From: Nocardia flavorosea
Lineage (GTDB): Bacteria; Actinomycetota; Actinomycetes; Mycobacteriales; Mycobacteriaceae
Assembly: GCF_015477805.1 (NCBI RefSeq)
Contig: NZ_JADLQL010000001.1
Location: forward strand, 682,001-746,000
Reading direction: 5' to 3'
Length of the DNA: 64,000 bases
Of this stretch, positions 19,086 through 28,232 are shown one piece after another. Each line of letters starts with the position of its first letter. Positions within the stretch are counted from its first letter, which is position 1. The notes under the pieces were generated by a model. That model was not told the origin of the DNA, ran no database searches, and saw nothing but the letters and a program-made list of their open reading frames with translations. A program made the translations under genes and the position numbers.

Positions 19086-20897
19086 CTACCCGCCGTCCGA
19101 TTCCGGGCCGACTCCGCCGGTTTCGCCGCCGGCCCGCAGCGGGCGGCGGTCGACCCGTGGCAGCGGCCCGCCCGTCCGCCGCGCCGCGGCTTCGCCCAGC
19201 CAGTCCTGTGCGTTACGCGAGATATCACGGGCTGCCGGTAGCGGGTCGTCACCGAGCACCACGTCGGCGTGCTCGGGCACGACGAGCACCGCCGAACCGA
19301 TATGGTGCAGGCACCTCGCGATACCACGATCATCGGCCAGATCCTCGTACAGGGTGAGCGCTCGCTGCCAATGCCGCAGCGCGCTGCGGGGCTCACCGCG
19401 CGCCCAGCACACCGCGCCGTCCAATTCGTGAACGAGCGCCCGGCCATCGTCGTCCTCTTCGCCGGCGGCGCGCACCGCGGCCAGCTCGAGCCGGTCCGCC
19501 GCCGCATCCAGCCGGCCCTGTTCGATATGCGCGACCGCCAGGTTCGCGAGCACACGCACCTGGTTGGTCGCATCCTCGCGCGGCAACCGCCACCATGCCG
19601 CCCGCAGAAGCTGGACGGCGGCCTCGAGCTCGCGTGCCGTTCCGGCTGTACTCAGTTGCTCCAGCGCCGCGCGGTGCTGCCACCGGGCAGCGAGACCGGT
19701 TGCCTGTCGTCGTACCCCGCAGGGTGGCCCGGCGGGGTGTTCCTGCGAGTCCCCCCGCCGGGGCGGCTCCGGATGGGCCGCCGGGTCGCCGGCGGTCTGC
19801 AGCCGATGCTCCTGTGCCCCGGCACCGGCTCCCGCAGGTCGCTGCCCGGGTCCGCGGGTTTGCGGCTGCCGTAACTCCATCGACCGCGTGTACCAGCTCA
19901 TCGCCGACCGTTCGGTGAGCCGGCCGAGGGTCGCCGCAACCGCGGCGCTCTGGTCGTCCGACCTCCGGACCTGATGCGAGTACCAGATATCCAGTGCATC
20001 GGCGATCCGCACCAACTGTACGACCGTGGCCGGGGGAATCGACCGGACACCATCGGGGTGACCGGCCGACCGGCCGCCGGTTCCGGGCGGCGCGCACACC
20101 CGTTCCACGAGCGCCACCAGATATGCCTGCTCCACCGTGAACCAGCGCCGGGCGCCGGGCGCGAACGGGATCCTGGTCAAAGCGACTGCCCAGCTCGCCG
20201 CCTGCCCCGCACAGTGCGACAGCAAGGCGTACAGCGCCGCCGGCCAGATCGAACCGGCCCGCACCTGCGGCGCCCCCGGCGCTTCCGGCACCTTCACCAG
20301 CACATAGTGGTCAGCTCTGTGGTCCAGGACCCCGCAATGTTCCAACCGCTGCCGCAGGCCCGGCGCGGTGCACGGTAGGGCGAGCGGACCCGGTTCCGCG
20401 GATTCCGATGACGCGGATTCTGCGGGCCGGGGCAGCGGACCGGGCAGATCATCGTGCACAGCCGCCACCGCGGCCAGCACCGCGTGCAGGGTCGCGGTGT
20501 CGTAGCTGCGCACCGGCAGTTCTCGCAGCGCGGCGACCACGTCACTGCGCCAGCCGGGGATATGCGGGGAATCCGTCGGCGCGGCGATATCTCGGGTAAC
20601 GGGCGGCCCCGCCGGACGTGTCCCGTCCAGCACCGCGAGCGTGTCCCGGCGAGCAACGAGCCGCAGACGCGCTCGCCGCTCCATCGCGAACCGGTAACCG
20701 GCGTACAGCACGGCCAGCACCACGATCAGCACGGCCAGCCACCGCAATCCGGACGAAAGCAGCCGGACCCCGTCGCTTTCGCCGAAGGAGTTCATCACCA
20801 GCGTGCGACCCAGTTCCAGCAGCAGAGTGGTGGCGAGAACAGACAGGCCGCCGAGTACTCCCGGTACCACCGCGGAACGCGGCAGCGGTTCGGTCAT
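19086..20897 (-). CDS. membrane-anchored TPR-like protein, last gene of an SBP-permease operon
   Basis: 603 aa from the ATG at 20897, which overlaps the permease stop as ATGA and has GGAGGGG upstream. Two N-terminal membrane helices (about residues 8-30 and 48-68), then a soluble region with a proline/glutamine-rich linker (about residues 345-400). The helical C-terminus (about 415-560) reads as tetratricopeptide-like repeats, for example VRVLANLAVAHIEQGRLDAA and SALRHWQRALTLYEDLADDR. No catalytic motif and no Walker box are visible, so it does not supply the ATPase missing from the operon. Function unknown; it could be a scaffold for the transporter. Confidence 0.75.
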   Translation of the reverse strand: MTEPLPRSAVVPGVLGGLSVLATTLLLELGRTLVMNSFGESDGVRLLSSGLRWLAVLIVVLAVLYAGYRFAMERRARLRLVARRDTLAVLDGTRPAGPPVTRDIAAPTDSPHIPGWRSDVVAALRELPVRSYDTATLHAVLAAVAAVHDDLPGPLPRPAESASSESAEPGPLALPCTAPGLRQRLEHCGVLDHRADHYVLVKVPEAPGAPQVRAGSIWPAALYALLSHCAGQAASWAVALTRIPFAPGARRWFTVEQAYLVALVERVCAPPGTGGRSAGHPDGVRSIPPATVVQLVRIADALDIWYSHQVRRSDDQSAAVAATLGRLTERSAMSWYTRSMELRQPQTRGPGQRPAGAGAGAQEHRLQTAGDPAAHPEPPRRGDSQEHPAGPPCGVRRQATGLAARWQHRAALEQLSTAGTARELEAAVQLLRAAWWRLPREDATNQVRVLANLAVAHIEQGRLDAAADRLELAAVRAAGEEDDDGRALVHELDGAVCWARGEPRSALRHWQRALTLYEDLADDRGIARCLHHIGSAVLVVPEHADVVLGDDPLPAARDISRNAQDWLGEAAARRTGGPLPRVDRRPLRAGGETGGVGPESDGG

Positions 20898-23161
20898 CGC
20901 AGTACCCCTCCGGTCAGGCCGGGGACGATCCAGCGCCGCCAGGTCGCCAGCACCAGCGCAACCGGCAGCACAGCCGAAATCAACGATCCGGCCGCGAGTT
21001 GGGCGGCGTTCTCCCCGAACTGACGCGCCTCGCCCCACAACAGCAGCGACCACGGCGACGCACCCGCACCGCTGATCAGCAGACCGACCACGAAATCGTT
21101 CCAGACCTGGACGAATTCGAGAACCGCCACCGCGACCAGAGCCGGTCCGGCCGCGGTGACCAGCCGGCGCGCGACAGTGCCCGGGGCGGCCATCCCGCGT
21201 AGCGCGTCCGCGGCCGGGCTGCCCCGCGGCGCGGCGATCGCACCGCGCAGGATCAGCACCGCGATCGGCAGACCGGCGGCCACATGGACGAGTACCAGCG
21301 GAATCCGGGTACCGGACAGGCCGTGCTCGTCGATGAACGTGTCGAGCGGACCCAGATACGCCTGCACAGGCAGCACGGCGAGCACCGCCAGCGCGGTGAC
21401 CGTACCGCGTGCCAACCGGCCGTCCGGGGCGATGGCGAGCCGGTACGCCAGGGGCGCCGCGGCGGCCACCACGACGACCGTCGCGAGGAAGGCCACCCAC
21501 AGTGTCGCCTGGATGGATTTGCGCAATGCCGGATCCGTCCACATATCGGTGAACGCGCGCAACGACCAACCGCCGGGACCCTGCAAAGCCACCACCAGCA
21601 GTGCGATCAGCGGCAGCAGCGCCACAGCCGCCACCAGTCCGAAGCCGGCCGTTCGGGCGTATCCGGCGAGGCCGCCACCGGATACGGCGGGCCCCGTATA
21701 GGCCACCGCCGGCACCGGGGACAGACCGGCCGGGCGATCACGGAGGTCGCTCTGCAATGTCCACGCCGCCACCGCGACCAGAACGGTGAGCGGTAGGGCG
21801 TACGCGGCGGCTTCGCCCGCGGTGGCCGGGTCGGCGGCCAGCCGCCACCAGTGCACCGTGGCGCTGTCGAGCCGGTACTGCACTGATCCGGGGACACCGA
21901 TCAGCACCACATCGAAAACCCGGGCGGCGGCCACTCCGACGACGAGTCCGGCCACCAGCACCACCGGCCGCTGCAGTGCGAACAGCCGCCGATACAGCGC
22001 GAGACCGGAGAGATTGCTGATCCTGGTCCACTGGACCGGATCGGCGGTGAGCGCGCGGATACTCGCCCGGAACAGCGCAGTGAGGAAACCCAGCCACGTC
22101 CACAGGAATGCCGAACCGAGCATCACCACGAACCACGCGCGGTATCCGGGAAACCCGTCGAAGCCGACGTATGCGCCCGAGTACTGGAAGATGAGCCGGA
22201 ACGCCACACCGGCGACGAACGCGGAGATCCCGAACGGCACGATCAGCGGCAGCAGCCACAATCCGCGGGTATCGCGGCTCCACCAGGCGAGCAGCATCGC
22301 CGTGACCAGCAGGACCGCCGCAAAACCCATCCAGTACAGACTGCGGGCATACGGCTGACCGATCAGGTACAGGGCGATTGCGGACACCACCAGGATCGAC
22401 ACCGCAAACCACCGGAACAACCGACGATCGGCGCCGGCCGGTGTGGCGTACCCATCCCGGCCGCCGGCATGACCCGAACGGGCGCGCATCACCACCGCCA
22501 CGAACGCTGCGGCCAGGATCGCACAGCCCGCCACCGGCCACAATCGGGTCCGCACCGCCAGTACCACGGTCACAGCCGTCGGGATCAGCAACATCACCAG
22601 CAACAGCACCGCGGGTGTACAGGCGATTCTGGTGATTCCCCGGGGCGGTGGGCTGCCCGGTACGAGCGGGCCGCGCAGCCGGACGAGCGGCAGTTCCAGG
22701 TCCACCCCGTGCGCTCGATGGATTCGCGACAACCGGTCCCCGGGATGCCGCATCGCCGGCGCCCGGGTCATCGGCGATCCCGTCGGGCCCACAGTAGAGG
22801 CCCCGGGGCCGCCGCCGGCCGTTTCCTGCGCCGCCGGCCCGGCGATGTCCGGTGCCACTGCGTCCGCCGGCGAGTCCGTCCCGGCGGTATCCCTGCGATC
22901 GGATTCGGTCTCCTGAAATCCCGGCGCCGGCCACATCTCCACGGCCGCCGTGCGCCCCACAGATTCGGTGCCCGACACCGTCGGCCCCGGGGGATCGGTG
23001 TTCAGCCGCGTCTGTTCCGAACCCCCTGCTCCCGTAGCCGTGGGCCGCTCGGCTGCCGTTCGCGGCTCCGTCATCTCTGCCGCCGGCCCCGTCACCCCTA
23101 CCGTCTCCGGGTGCGCCGCCGGTACCGACGGGTCCCGCCCACCGGGCTGCGCCGATGTCAT
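20894..23161 (-). CDS. ABC-type sugar permease, MalF-like and MalG-like halves fused
   Basis: 755 aa from the ATG at 23161 (AAGGGGG upstream; ATGA overlap with the lipoprotein gene). A disordered Pro/Thr/Gly-rich cytosolic N-terminus of about 170 residues precedes two permease halves. The first half has RISNLSGLALYRRLFALQRP followed by a membrane segment. The second begins near residue 500 and contains the EAA-type loop ALRGMAAPGTVARRL and the MalG-like ending EFVQVWNDFVVGLLISG. Carbohydrate ABC permeases are normally two proteins of about 300 aa each. No ATPase gene lies in this operon, so it must borrow a shared ATPase or no longer transport. Confidence 0.8.
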   Translation of the reverse strand: MTSAQPGGRDPSVPAAHPETVGVTGPAAEMTEPRTAAERPTATGAGGSEQTRLNTDPPGPTVSGTESVGRTAAVEMWPAPGFQETESDRRDTAGTDSPADAVAPDIAGPAAQETAGGGPGASTVGPTGSPMTRAPAMRHPGDRLSRIHRAHGVDLELPLVRLRGPLVPGSPPPRGITRIACTPAVLLLVMLLIPTAVTVVLAVRTRLWPVAGCAILAAAFVAVVMRARSGHAGGRDGYATPAGADRRLFRWFAVSILVVSAIALYLIGQPYARSLYWMGFAAVLLVTAMLLAWWSRDTRGLWLLPLIVPFGISAFVAGVAFRLIFQYSGAYVGFDGFPGYRAWFVVMLGSAFLWTWLGFLTALFRASIRALTADPVQWTRISNLSGLALYRRLFALQRPVVLVAGLVVGVAAARVFDVVLIGVPGSVQYRLDSATVHWWRLAADPATAGEAAAYALPLTVLVAVAAWTLQSDLRDRPAGLSPVPAVAYTGPAVSGGGLAGYARTAGFGLVAAVALLPLIALLVVALQGPGGWSLRAFTDMWTDPALRKSIQATLWVAFLATVVVVAAAAPLAYRLAIAPDGRLARGTVTALAVLAVLPVQAYLGPLDTFIDEHGLSGTRIPLVLVHVAAGLPIAVLILRGAIAAPRGSPAADALRGMAAPGTVARRLVTAAGPALVAVAVLEFVQVWNDFVVGLLISGAGASPWSLLLWGEARQFGENAAQLAAGSLISAVLPVALVLATWRRWIVPGLTGGVLR

Positions 23162-24441
23162 CGCCACCCCCTTTCGAACCGGGTCAGCGTCGCCACCGCG
23201 GTATCGGTGGCGGCACGCACATCACCACCGGCGTCACCTACGGTGATCAGGAATTCGGTGAGCACCCGCCAGAGCCCCTCGCGGCCACCTACGGCACCGA
23301 TCCGGTCGGACAGGTCGAAGGCGGACCGGTCCGAGAGCGCGGCGGCCGGAGCTGCCGTCCACGGCGAATACCGTGCCTGCGTCCGCAGGTTCGGGCCCAG
23401 GAATCCGCCGGCGCCCTCGATCCACGGCAACGGTGCGCGCGCGTCGGCCAGTGCGCGGACCACCGCATCGGCGCGGTCTCCCGCGGCGCGGGTGAGCACC
23501 ATGACATCGCCGCCGACGATATTCGGTCCGTCCCGCCCCGCGGCCACGGCCGGAAACGGCACAACACCCACCGCGGATTCGGGGCGCCCCGCCGTGCGGA
23601 GTGCGTCACGCACCACCGTCTCGGCGAAATCGGGGGCGGCCACCGCCAGCGCCCGCCGGTGCTCGAAGACATCACGCACCGCGTCGGCGAACTGCCGGAC
23701 CAATGCCGTGGCGACCCCGCCGGCCAAACCCTCCCGCACTCCCCACAGGTCCCCGAGCCGCGCGAATGTATCGCGGACCGCCGATGTGTCCCAGGACCGT
23801 TCCCCGGCCCCGAGGGATTCGTACACCTGCGGTGATTCGGCCAGCAGCACATTCTCGAACAGGTCCGTCAGGACCCAGCCGTCGGCCGCGCCGAGGGACA
23901 AGAACCGCCGTGCGGTACCCGCGAATCGCCGCACCCCGGCCGACCAGTCGCGCAAGGTCCATTCCGCCGGCTCACCGGCCCGGAGTTCGGCGACGGCTTC
24001 CCGGTCGTACCAGACCAGCGATTTGGCGGTCGCCTTGAAGGGCATGCCATAGAAGCGGTCGTTGTGCCGGCACAGCCGGCGCCAGTGCTCGGCGTACCGC
24101 GATCCCTGGGCATCGGACCAGAGATCCTGCGGCACCGGGCGTAACCGGCCGTCGGTGACCAGATCGCGTACCAGACCGGCCTGCGGGAGCATGACGATAT
24201 CCGGTGCGGACCGCCCGCGTGCGGTGAGCGCGGTGTAGATCTCGTCGCCGAGTGGTACGACCTCCACCGGTTCCGGTAGCCGCGCGCCCGCGAGCACCGA
24301 CCGGAAGGAGGACAGCTCCTGACCGCTCCACGACACCGCGATCCGCACCGCGCCCGGCGTCCCGAGCAGAACATCCGGCGAGCAGGCCGCCAGTAGCGGC
24401 AGCGCCACCGCGGCCCGGAGCACGGTACGACGTGTACTCAC
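23158..24441 (-). CDS. extracellular solute-binding lipoprotein (carbohydrate type)
   Basis: 427 aa from the GTG at 24441 (MSTRRTVLRAA), chosen because a lipoprotein signal starts there: twin Arg, hydrophobic core and lipobox LAAC at about residues 15-18. An upstream TTG at 24489 has no ribosome-binding site. The mature part follows the SBP_bac_1 layout (PDIVMLPQAGLVRDLV; RFYGMPFKATAKSLVWYD; NIVGGDVMVLTRAA). It would sit outside the membrane and deliver ligand to the fused permease, whose gene overlaps its stop. Ligand unknown. Confidence 0.85.
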   Translation of the reverse strand: MSTRRTVLRAAVALPLLAACSPDVLLGTPGAVRIAVSWSGQELSSFRSVLAGARLPEPVEVVPLGDEIYTALTARGRSAPDIVMLPQAGLVRDLVTDGRLRPVPQDLWSDAQGSRYAEHWRRLCRHNDRFYGMPFKATAKSLVWYDREAVAELRAGEPAEWTLRDWSAGVRRFAGTARRFLSLGAADGWVLTDLFENVLLAESPQVYESLGAGERSWDTSAVRDTFARLGDLWGVREGLAGGVATALVRQFADAVRDVFEHRRALAVAAPDFAETVVRDALRTAGRPESAVGVVPFPAVAAGRDGPNIVGGDVMVLTRAAGDRADAVVRALADARAPLPWIEGAGGFLGPNLRTQARYSPWTAAPAAALSDRSAFDLSDRIGAVGGREGLWRVLTEFLITVGDAGGDVRAATDTAVATLTRFERGWR

Positions 24442-24556
24442 ACTTCCCCCGATACCCGTGTCCAGCAGAGGGTTTCGATTATCACCCAACCGGAGGTACC
24501 GTGGCGCGCTTTCGCCGGATGGCCGATCGGCTATCCGCTCGACCGGAGCGGGCAGG

Positions 24557-25828
24557 CTACTGCTGCTGCGGCGGCCGCGGCTGCTGGTGGTGGTATTGCT
24601 GCGGGGGCATACCGGGCTGCTGCGGTTGCATCCCGTACGCGGGGCCGGGCTGCGGCGGCAGCACCGCCTGCGGCGGTTGCTGCCGCGGCGGAGACTGTGG
24701 TTCCGGTTTCCCGGGGTTCACGGGCGCCGCGGTATCCACCGGCGTGCGGGCCACGGATTCGGCGGCGCGAACCGCGCGCTCGACAGCGGGGTCGGTACTG
24801 GTATCGAACCAATCCGCGACCTCGTCGGCATCGTCGTCCGGCTTTCCCGCGACCTCGTCTCCGGCCGGGGGTTCGTACCGGAACACACCGTCCTCGCCCT
24901 TGGTCGCGAAATTCTTCGCGAAACCCTCCAGCGCCTTCCCGAAATCGCTCGGCACCAGCCATACCTTGTTCGCATCACCCCGGGCAACCATGGGCAGGGT
25001 CTGCATGTACTGGTAGGCCAGCAGCTCAGGGGTCGGCTTCCCCGATTTGATCGCGGCGAAAACCTTCTCGATCGCCTTGGCTTGCCCCTGCGCCTGCAGG
25101 TAGGAGGCGGCGCGCTCACCCTGGGCCCGCAGAATTCGGCTCTGCCGCTCGCCCTCGGCGGACAGGATCGCCGATTGTTTGGCGCCCTCGGCGGAGAGGA
25201 TCTGTGCCTGTTTGGCGCCCTCGGCGGTCTTGATCTGCGATTCCCGAGTGCCCTCGGCAGTGAGGATCATGGCGCGTTTCTCGCGGTCCGCTTTCATCTG
25301 TTTTTCCATCGATTCCTGGATCGACGGCGGCGGATCGATGGCCTTGAGTTCCACCCGGGCCACCCGCAGGCCCCAGCGCCCGGTGGCTTCGTCGAGGACC
25401 CCGCGGAGTTGGTTGTTGATCTGATCGCGGGAGGTCAGCGTCTCCTCTAGGGTCATCCCGCCGACCACATTGCGCAGTGTGGTCACGGTGAGCTGTTCGA
25501 CCGCGGCGATATAGTTCGAAATCTCGTAGACCGCCGCCTGCGGCTGCATGACCTGGAAGTACACCACCGAGTCGATCTGCAGGGTGAGGTTGTCCTGGGT
25601 GATCACCGGTTGCGGCGGGAAGGACACCACCCGTTCCCGCAGGTCGACCTTGGCGCGGATCCGGTCGACGAACGGCACCAGGAACGTCAGCTGTCCCGAA
25701 ACCGTCCGCGAATACCGGCCCAGCCGCTCGATCACCGCGGCCTCGGCCTGTGGGACCAGCGCGATCGACTTGAAAACCACCACAGCCGCCAAGACCACCA
25801 GGGCGGCGACGAGTATCAATGCAGCCAT
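24557..25828 (-). CDS. SPFH/Band 7 (stomatin-like) membrane protein
   Basis: 423 aa from the ATG at 25828, which overlaps the NfeD stop (TAATG). One N-terminal membrane helix (residues 2-20), then the SPFH domain (AEAAVIERLGRYSRTVSGQLTF; DNLTLQIDSVVYFQV), then an Ala/Glu/Gln-rich coiled coil built of 11-residue repeats. A tail very rich in Pro and Gln ends QQPRPPQQQ. Stomatin-type proteins oligomerise into membrane microdomain cages and pair with NfeD, as here. Orthologue of M. tuberculosis Rv1488. Confidence 0.92.
   Translation of the reverse strand: MAALILVAALVVLAAVVVFKSIALVPQAEAAVIERLGRYSRTVSGQLTFLVPFVDRIRAKVDLRERVVSFPPQPVITQDNLTLQIDSVVYFQVMQPQAAVYEISNYIAAVEQLTVTTLRNVVGGMTLEETLTSRDQINNQLRGVLDEATGRWGLRVARVELKAIDPPPSIQESMEKQMKADREKRAMILTAEGTRESQIKTAEGAKQAQILSAEGAKQSAILSAEGERQSRILRAQGERAASYLQAQGQAKAIEKVFAAIKSGKPTPELLAYQYMQTLPMVARGDANKVWLVPSDFGKALEGFAKNFATKGEDGVFRYEPPAGDEVAGKPDDDADEVADWFDTSTDPAVERAVRAAESVARTPVDTAAPVNPGKPEPQSPPRQQPPQAVLPPQPGPAYGMQPQQPGMPPQQYHHQQPRPPQQQ
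25070..25267 (-). repeat. 11-residue tandem repeat within SPFH protein
   Basis: Six consecutive 33-bp units, residues 188-253, follow the pattern I-L-x-A-E-G-x-K/R-Q-x-x (for example ILSAEGAKQSA and ILSAEGERQSR). The first four are clearest and the last two have diverged. An 11-residue period fits a right-handed coiled coil, as in flotillin/stomatin tails. Confidence 0.8.
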
Positions 25829-26259
25829 TACGGGCCCTTCCAGACGACCGCGGTCGCCCCGTCGATCTTCATCACGTACACGGTCGCGCCCTCCGGGTAC
25901 TCCTCCCCGGGGTCCAGGGACCGGGCGCTCCACACCTCGCCGCTCAGTTTCACCCGGCCGCCGTGTTCACCGACCGGCTCCAGCACCAGCGCTGTCTTAC
26001 CGGTCAGGGCGTCCACATTGGTCGGTGTCGGCGGCGGAGTTCCGAAGCGCCGCAACAGGGCCGGCCGGACACCGAGCAGCAGCACCACCGCCGAGACCGC
26101 GAAGACCACCGCGTCCACGACGACGGGGGCGTCGGTCAGGAAGCTCACCCCCGCGGTCAGCAGCGCGGCGGAACCGAGCATCAGCAGCGTCAGTTCACCG
26201 ACGAACATCTCGGCAGCCGCCAGCAGTACACCGGCGACCAGCCAGACAATAGCGGCCAC
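25828..26259 (-). CDS. NfeD-like membrane protein
   Basis: 143 aa from the GTG at 26259. The longer frame to 26415 adds a basic segment with no homology character. Three membrane helices (WLVAGVLLAAAEMFVGELTL; AALLTAGVSFLT; VVFAVSAVVLLL) and a C-terminal OB-fold (TNVDALTGKTALVLEPVGEHGGRVKL; EEYPEGATVYVMKIDGATAVV). Partner of the downstream SPFH protein, whose start overlaps its stop. Equivalent of Rv1487. Confidence 0.88.
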   Translation of the reverse strand: MAAIVWLVAGVLLAAAEMFVGELTLLMLGSAALLTAGVSFLTDAPVVVDAVVFAVSAVVLLLGVRPALLRRFGTPPPTPTNVDALTGKTALVLEPVGEHGGRVKLSGEVWSARSLDPGEEYPEGATVYVMKIDGATAVVWKGP

Positions 26260-26359
26260 GTCGACCAGCCTAGTGGGATATCCGCCCGCACGGGGCCGGA
26301 CGGCAACACCCCGCCCCGGCAGCCGCCGCGGAATCCGCCGATGCGCTACTTTCGGCCCG

Positions 26360-27187
26360 GTGAGCGATCGATACGGCGATATCTTTTCCGGCCATCCGCG
26401 CACCGCGAAACGCACCGTTGCACAGGTCGTGGCCGAACCCGAACTCGTGGTGGAGGACGCGGCCAGTGGCTTCTGTGGCGCGGTGGTGGGTTTCGACCGC
26501 AGCTACGACGGCGATTTCGTGAAATTGGCCGATGCCCGCGGCGCCGTACGTCTTTTCGCGCTCCGGGAAGCCGCCTTCCTCATCGACGGCAAACCCGTGA
26601 CACTGCTGCGGCCCGCGAAATCCGCACCCGCACGGCCGGTCCGTTCGGCCTCCGGCTCGACCCGCGTCGAGGGGCTACGCGCGAAAGTCGCTGCCCCCAG
26701 CCGAATCTGGGTGGAGGGCGTACACGATGCCGCGCTGGTGGAACGGGTCTGGGGCCACGATCTGCGGGTCGAGGGCGTCGTGGTGGAGCATCTGGAGGGG
26801 CTGGACAATCTCGCTGCCCGCCTGACCGAATTCGGTCCCGGACCGGATAGACGTGTCGGCGTGCTCGTGGACCATCTGGTGACCGGATCCAAGGAAACAC
26901 ATCTCACCACCGGGCTCGGCGAATTCGTCCTGGTCACCGGGCATCCCTTCGTGGATATCTGGCAGGCCGTGAAACCGGCGGCCGTCGGAATACCGGAATG
27001 GCCGCGGGTCCCGCGTGGCGAGGACTGGAAAACCGGTGTCTGCCGCCGACTGGGCTGGGGCACACCACAGGACGGCTGGCGACGGGTGTATTCGGCGGTG
27101 ACTTCGTTCCGGGATCTGGAGGCGCCGCTATTGGGGGCGGTGGAGCGGCTGATCGATTTCGTCACCGAACCGGGGCAACAATTCTAA
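26360..27187 (+). CDS. DUF3097 family protein
   Basis: 275 aa from the GTG at 26360 (protein starting MSDRYGDIFSGHPR). A longer frame upstream has no homology character. Conserved actinobacterial protein of unknown function. Visible blocks are GFDRSYDGDFVKLADARGAV, WVEGVHDAALVERVWGHDLR (TOPRIM-like acidic pattern) and HLVTGSKE with GHPFVDIWQAVKP. The acidic residues after WVEG and LVDH resemble a TOPRIM-like metal site, which is only a suggestion. Divergent from nfeD. Confidence 0.85.
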   Translation: MSDRYGDIFSGHPRTAKRTVAQVVAEPELVVEDAASGFCGAVVGFDRSYDGDFVKLADARGAVRLFALREAAFLIDGKPVTLLRPAKSAPARPVRSASGSTRVEGLRAKVAAPSRIWVEGVHDAALVERVWGHDLRVEGVVVEHLEGLDNLAARLTEFGPGPDRRVGVLVDHLVTGSKETHLTTGLGEFVLVTGHPFVDIWQAVKPAAVGIPEWPRVPRGEDWKTGVCRRLGWGTPQDGWRRVYSAVTSFRDLEAPLLGAVERLIDFVTEPGQQF

Positions 27188-27245
27188 CGCGTGCCGACAG
27201 CCTGCGCAGACGCCGCCCGCGGGCTGCCGGCACCCTTTATGCTCG

Positions 27246-28067
27246 ATGATTATGTGCTCTCCCAGTGCCACCCTCACGCTGTGGGCCGGTTCGTGGCTCG
27301 CGGGTCGCAGCGCGCCCGACGACGTCCTGGAGGCCCTGCACGCCTGGGCTCCGCGGCATACGCTCGCCGCCGGTGATCCGGTGACCGGTGGGCGCACGGA
27401 CTTGCCGTGGACCGCACTCGGGGAGAACGCCGGGACGGCGGTTATGCCGTTGCTCAAGATGATTCGGCAGGCGCTGGCCGCGCCCGGTGCGGAACTGCGG
27501 CTGGTGCTGCCGGTACCCGGCGATGTCCGCGGACTCCCGGTCGGCACCGCGTTCGCCGCCGATGCGATCGAGGCGGGCGAGGGAATTCTCATCGGGGTCC
27601 CGGGCGCGGAGGGCACCGGGCTCATTCCGTACCACGAGGACGAAACGACCCTGCAGTGGACGGTCTACGCCGTCCCGATGCCGGGGGCCGCGGGTCCCGA
27701 TATGTCGCTGGGTGAGGCCGAGTACGCCATGCGTGAAGCCGTCCGCGACGCCGCCGATGCGCTCATGCGGCTCCACACCACCGGCCTCGGCGCCGGTGAC
27801 GCCGATCCGCGCGAACTCATCGAGGCCGAACTGGCCGACTACTCCCGCCACACCTACCCCGAGTATGTACCGTTGCGGGCCAAACGCATACTCGACACCG
27901 CCGATCATGTGGCGGCGATCCTCACCGTCGCCCAGCGCGAACCCGCCTCCGCGCCCACCTCGGCCACCGCGGCCACGGCGCACGAATCCCTGCTCCGTCC
28001 CCTGTGGGACGCCATCCGCGCCGCTCGTCTCGTGGCCGTGCACACCGCGGCCCCGCAGTCTCGCTGA
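27246..28067 (+). CDS. conserved hypothetical protein (Rv1486c-like)
   Basis: 273 aa with no signal or membrane helix. Conserved phrases include TLWAGSWLAGRSAPDDVLEAL, PWTALGENAGTAVMPLLKMI and LRLVLPVPGDVRGLPVGTAF, with an acidic helical C-terminal half. Its place between the nfeD block and hemH matches M. tuberculosis Rv1486c. Function unknown. Two in-frame ATGs (27246 and 27252) are possible starts. Confidence 0.8.
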   Translation: MIMCSPSATLTLWAGSWLAGRSAPDDVLEALHAWAPRHTLAAGDPVTGGRTDLPWTALGENAGTAVMPLLKMIRQALAAPGAELRLVLPVPGDVRGLPVGTAFAADAIEAGEGILIGVPGAEGTGLIPYHEDETTLQWTVYAVPMPGAAGPDMSLGEAEYAMREAVRDAADALMRLHTTGLGAGDADPRELIEAELADYSRHTYPEYVPLRAKRILDTADHVAAILTVAQREPASAPTSATAATAHESLLRPLWDAIRAARLVAVHTAAPQSR

Positions 28068-28232
28068 GCGGGCTCACGGCAACCGCAGCGTCTGCGCGCT
28101 CGCTTTCGCCCGGCACCGGCATCCCGGCATACCCGAACCGGGTCGCCACTCATCGCCGCCGCTCGAGGCGGAGGGCCCGCAGGCCACCGTGCGGCCCGGA
28201 CCGCGCGGACGTTCGCCGGACGCGTAACCTCG

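Noticed and set aside
20903..21569. N-terminal extension of the TPR protein frame up to 21569
   Set aside because: It would overlap the permease gene by over 600 bp and reads as Arg/Gly-rich shadow. The ATG at 20897 has a good ribosome-binding site and overlaps the permease stop.
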